Positions 5,701-6,850 of a stretch of DNA of 6,850 nucleotides are shown here, piece by piece. Both the position numbers and the translations under genes were made by a program. Each line of letters begins with the position of its first letter. Position 1 is the stretch's first letter. The notes below the pieces were generated by a model. It did not search any database and was not told the origin of the DNA. It worked only from the letters and a program-made list of their open reading frames with translations. This DNA is from CAZCWX01 sp964502465 (GTDB lineage Bacteria > Desulfobacterota > Binatia > Bin18), in contig CAZCWX010000232.1 of the NCBI GenBank assembly GCA_964502465.1, forward strand, positions 1 to 6,850, written 5' to 3'.

Positions 5701-6692
5701 CTGCTCCTCTCCTCCGCGAAATTGAGCGTGCCCAGATTGATGAGCACAGTGAGAGTAACCTTCCAGGGGTGTTCCTGGCGGGTGAGGTTGTCGGTGCTGC
5801 GCTGATTAAAAAGGCGGTCAATCAAGGTGATCAGGTTGTGCGGTTCATTGCCGATCGCAAGCCGCGTCTTGCTGACGCGCCGTACGACGTGATTATTATC
5901 GGCGCTGGCCCTGCAGGGCTCGGTGCTGGCCTTGAAGCAAAACGAAAGAAGCTGCGCTACTTGCTGTTAGAGCGTGCCACTGTGGCCAGCACGATCCGGG
6001 ATTATCCACGCGATAAGGCCGTCCTCGCCGAACCGGTCCTGTTGCCTCAGTACGGCCTTTTACCGATGAAAGATGCCCAAAAGGAAAGTCTGATCGAGGG
6101 GTGGGAGCAGGTGATCCGAGACAATGGGGTACAGGTCAATGAACGGGAAGAAGCCCTGGAGGTGCAAAAAACGAATGGACTCTTCACGGTTACGACCACC
6201 AAAGGAACGTACCACAGTGCCTACGTCGTGCTGTGCATCGGGACGCGGGGGAATCCCCGCAAGATCGGGGTGTCAGGAGAAGACCTGCCGAAAGTCGCGT
6301 ACAACCTGATTGACGCTGGGGATTTTAGAGGAAAACACGTCCTGGTTGTCGGTGGTGGCGACAGCGCGATTGAGGCGGCAGTGGCACTGTCCAAAGAGCC
6401 AGGGACGACAGTCACGCTCTCGTATCGTCGTGGCGAATTCTCTCGCATCAAGAGTCGCAATGCTGACGCGATTGCCGAGCAAGAGAAAACTGGAAGAGTA
6501 AAAGTGATCTTCAACTCTAGTGTGACCAAGATCAGCGAAAAAACGGTCTCCCTCAAAGTTGGGGATGAACAGCTAGAGTTAGAAAACGATGCCGTCTTTG
6601 CCTTGATCGGCGCAGATCCACCAAAAGCGTGGCTCGAAAAGATCGGGGTCAATATCGTGACGATACAAGAGGCCGTCGGTGCACAGTGGTAG
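2706..6692 (+). CDS. FHA x3 - decahaem cytochrome c - ferredoxin - NAD(P)H/FAD oxidoreductase fusion
   Basis: A 1328-residue membrane protein that appears to join a cytoplasmic NAD(P)H flavoprotein to an outer multihaem wire. FHA domains lie at about 1-97, 157-253 and 326-422. FHA1 and FHA3 have GR, SxxH and NGTF-type motifs; FHA2 keeps GR and SRIH but has TG where NG is expected. Transmembrane helix 1 is at about 504-525. Ten haem-attachment motifs follow: CXXCH at 546, 592, 613, 703, 735, 761, 796, 826 and 844, and CX4CH at 562. Transmembrane helix 2 is at about 864-889, followed by basic residues and a Pro/Ala/Gly linker (903-935). A two-cluster ferredoxin spans 945-991, with CxxCxxCxxxCP and then Cx5CxxCxxxCP. 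The oxidoreductase has GVFLAGEV (1021-1028), GAGPAG (1066-1071), CIGT (1177-1180) and GGGDSAIEAA (1216-1225). The topology agrees with haem attachment outside and Fe-S/FAD inside. No TrxR CxxC is present, so disulfide reduction is unlikely. YRR at 1240-1242 hints at NADPH. It lies 13 bp after the cytochrome b gene. FHA domains bind phosphothreonine, so control by phosphorylation is inferred. Confidence 0.93.
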   Translation: MIKLTIVAGPDVGRVQSFSGDTIAIGRSHACDVVLSDDLVSKRHCTITRQEDRFVLTDHSTNGTFLNDLNTRIETHELLQTDEILLGKTHICFDWSLAVGDEVPTRATPPPTRTADAEPEQELPPTRITGAEPGREPPPTSLDATASLDAIRQPNIPIVVTVVGGPDRGMAYSPAQEVLSIGRAPTCDIILHDPTVSRIHATIKREVGKYRVYDENSKTGISLRTPGARVFHEDLADGDIIYLGQTQLRVDISHSSAAAASDEEATVISGSVGGKDFTFTLALPVHSSRKTPREGALPDTPVVDTTAGPEEAPHVPPTNGKAEPRLTLRVVEGPDTGAVFTSQPGTTSFTVGRGGSTDFRLQDRGTSRVHFTIEATPTGFVLTDKESLNGTFVNQDTERVSRVELKNGDEIRISETRFTVELLLPDEATVVAMVLPPSPAQPPAQEGPASSGEGGQPEQLQPDGQPAVEDVQSRSAAFKERLAAIARQKGASLRPFTMPGTPRQWAALALMLLAIASSYGFLVVGKTETFSGGPLAAGHAQWGNECATCHPAWGFPPINATCVSSDCHASVLTKGKDHVRPDPVRAQLRDDCVSCHTEHRGLTFNIKGGADECWSCHLNGLQRTPLYQTRRMHDYYEAVFLPSAAIVPRAGTAVFSFREESPGIEQQRQALLRRFTAQASGLRYAHAKHGQDVLKKYGTVEDCTSCHALVPDDVRGQSSSQVEAGLLAFPSHAQCIGCHEHQENVGDVNPEVAKEMASERCLQCHLQQDGGIVRVQRSINYINFTHQTHTRVAGACRGCHAVVLTETAYRPVLRTAALYPVPMDACVECHEQTKDRFPRATVACLDCHGVHHNYVALTEIAGGWLSSVSLGSVFLVLLAFVAGAGAYTYADMRIARKWLESFTPPPEEPAPAGGPASPTGPPGEAPAPVGEGGVLPFPTVDASTCISCSSCYDSCPTNVLAGDHVTHKSIVVNPSACKALEGCTICQDGCPTGAIRVTSAPLLREIERAQIDEHSESNLPGVFLAGEVVGAALIKKAVNQGDQVVRFIADRKPRLADAPYDVIIIGAGPAGLGAGLEAKRKKLRYLLLERATVASTIRDYPRDKAVLAEPVLLPQYGLLPMKDAQKESLIEGWEQVIRDNGVQVNEREEALEVQKTNGLFTVTTTKGTYHSAYVVLCIGTRGNPRKIGVSGEDLPKVAYNLIDAGDFRGKHVLVVGGGDSAIEAAVALSKEPGTTVTLSYRRGEFSRIKSRNADAIAEQEKTGRVKVIFNSSVTKISEKTVSLKVGDEQLELENDAVFALIGADPPKAWLEKIGVNIVTIQEAVGAQW
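3033..3125 (+). repeat. 42-bp in-frame tandem repeat in the FHA1-FHA2 linker
   Basis: Two 42-bp units (3033-3074 and 3075-3116) are followed by the start of a third (3117 on). They encode 14-residue units at residues 110-123 and 124-137 with the pattern PPTRxxxAEPxxEx, then PPTS. The linker is Pro/Thr/Glu-rich and probably disordered. Its recurring threonines could be phosphorylation sites, but nothing in the sequence proves that. The copies differ at several bases, so this is an aged duplication. Confidence 0.7.
4626..4675 (+). other. Intragenic hairpin with a downstream T-tract
   Basis: A perfect 10-bp inverted repeat, CTGCCCTCGG (4626-4635) and CCGAGGGCAG (4647-4656), encloses an 11-nt loop. 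A competing 6-bp stem, CGGCGG (4633-4638) with CCGCCG (4660-4665), ends immediately before six T (4666-4671) and then CTTT. The two stems overlap and cannot form together. The combination resembles an attenuator or intrinsic terminator but lies inside the large fusion gene, in the haem-free stretch between haem motifs 4 and 5. It may be chance in GC-rich coding DNA. Confidence 0.3.
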
Positions 6693-6754
6693 ACGCACCG
6701 ATGTTATAGATTTCCTGGAAACAACCGATAACGATTGTCACTATGGAAATCTTT
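6693..6754 (+). other. Short intergenic region without a visible terminator
   Basis: These 62 bases separate the fusion gene from the next start. I see no stem-loop with a T-run, so read-through into the next gene is likely. A small palindrome, TTTCCTGGAAA (6711-6721), has a one-base centre, too tight for an RNA hairpin; TGGAAA recurs at 6744-6749. It could be a protein-binding site, but the support is weak. No convincing -35/-10 pair is present. Confidence 0.35.
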
Positions 6755-6850
6755 ATGAAAATGAGTCGTTCTCTGATCGGTGCTGGATTCCTGGTCGCGT
6801 GTAGCTTGCCTGGTACGATTCCGGTGGTGCAGGCTCAAGAAACTCAGGAG
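6755..6850 (+). CDS. Exported protein, N-terminal fragment (gene runs off the window)
   Basis: Thirty-two codons are open to the window edge. The start is a Met-Lys-Met-Ser-Arg n-region, then a hydrophobic core (residues 7-15), then PVVQA followed by QETQE, which fits signal peptidase I cleavage after A27 (V at -3, A at -1). LVAC at residues 13-16 also fits a lipobox with C16 as the lipidated residue, so a lipoprotein is a real alternative. ATG 6755 is preferred because GGAA (6745-6748) lies 6 nt upstream. An in-frame ATG at 6743 would add four residues (MEIF), and ATG 6761 is also possible. The mature protein is not visible, so function is unknown. Same strand, a 62-bp gap and no visible terminator suggest it belongs to the operon and may be an outer-side partner of the cytochrome. 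Confidence 0.6.
   Translation, partial: MKMSRSLIGAGFLVACSLPGTIPVVQAQETQE

Noticed and set aside
6245..6260. Six-bp inverted repeat GCGGGG / CCCCGC with a 4-nt loop
   Set aside because: Inside the NAD(P)H domain coding sequence, short, with no T-tract. Arises from ordinary Gly/Pro/Arg codons.
5733..6692. Plain thioredoxin reductase
   Set aside because: The redox-active CxxC is missing and the domain is fused to a ferredoxin, so an electron-transfer reductase is more likely.
6735..6760. TTGTCA as a -35 box for a promoter of the last gene
   Set aside because: The matching -10 would fall at or inside the start of the coding sequence, and no good TATAAT-like box is present.

Overview
This window is one compact plus-strand gene cluster that appears to build a regulated electron-transfer chain across the cytoplasmic membrane. 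There are three complete genes, with gaps of 15 and 13 bases between them, and the first codons of a fourth gene for an exported protein. Taxonomy cannot be fixed from the sequence. A multiheme cytochrome c on the outer face of the membrane, a diheme cytochrome b, an exported downstream protein, signalling domains (cyclic-nucleotide-binding and FHA) and moderately GC-rich DNA suggest a Gram-negative respiratory bacterium, plausibly a planctomycete, myxobacterial/deltaproteobacterial or uncultivated lineage. That last guess is weak.

Layout: (1) 29-1609, a cytoplasmic protein with two cyclic-nucleotide-binding (CNB) domains followed by a DmsB/HycB-like four-motif iron-sulfur region instead of a DNA-binding domain. 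(2) 1625-2692, a five-helix membrane protein with two His-x13-His helices, the ligand geometry of a diheme cytochrome b. (3) 2706-6692, a 1328-residue fusion: three FHA domains, a transmembrane helix, a ten-haem cytochrome c region, a second transmembrane helix, a two-cluster ferredoxin, and a TrxR/FNR-like FAD-NAD(P)H oxidoreductase that looks circularly permuted and lacks the thioredoxin-reductase CxxC. (4) 6755-6850, a signal peptide whose gene runs off the window.

How they may work together (inference): the topology of protein 3 puts the FHA, ferredoxin and flavin domains in the cytoplasm and the ten haems outside. Protein 1 would lie on the cytoplasmic face and protein 2 would carry electrons through the bilayer. 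A likely path is NAD(P)H - FAD - ferredoxin clusters - protein 1 clusters - haems b - decahaem domain - an outer acceptor, or the reverse. Both soluble sides carry second-messenger or phosphorylation sensing modules (CNB in protein 1; FHA plus acidic DEATV threonine motifs in protein 3), so electron flow may be gated by cyclic nucleotides and Ser/Thr phosphorylation. No kinase, cyclase or terminal reductase lies in the window. The direction of electron flow and the substrate are unknown.
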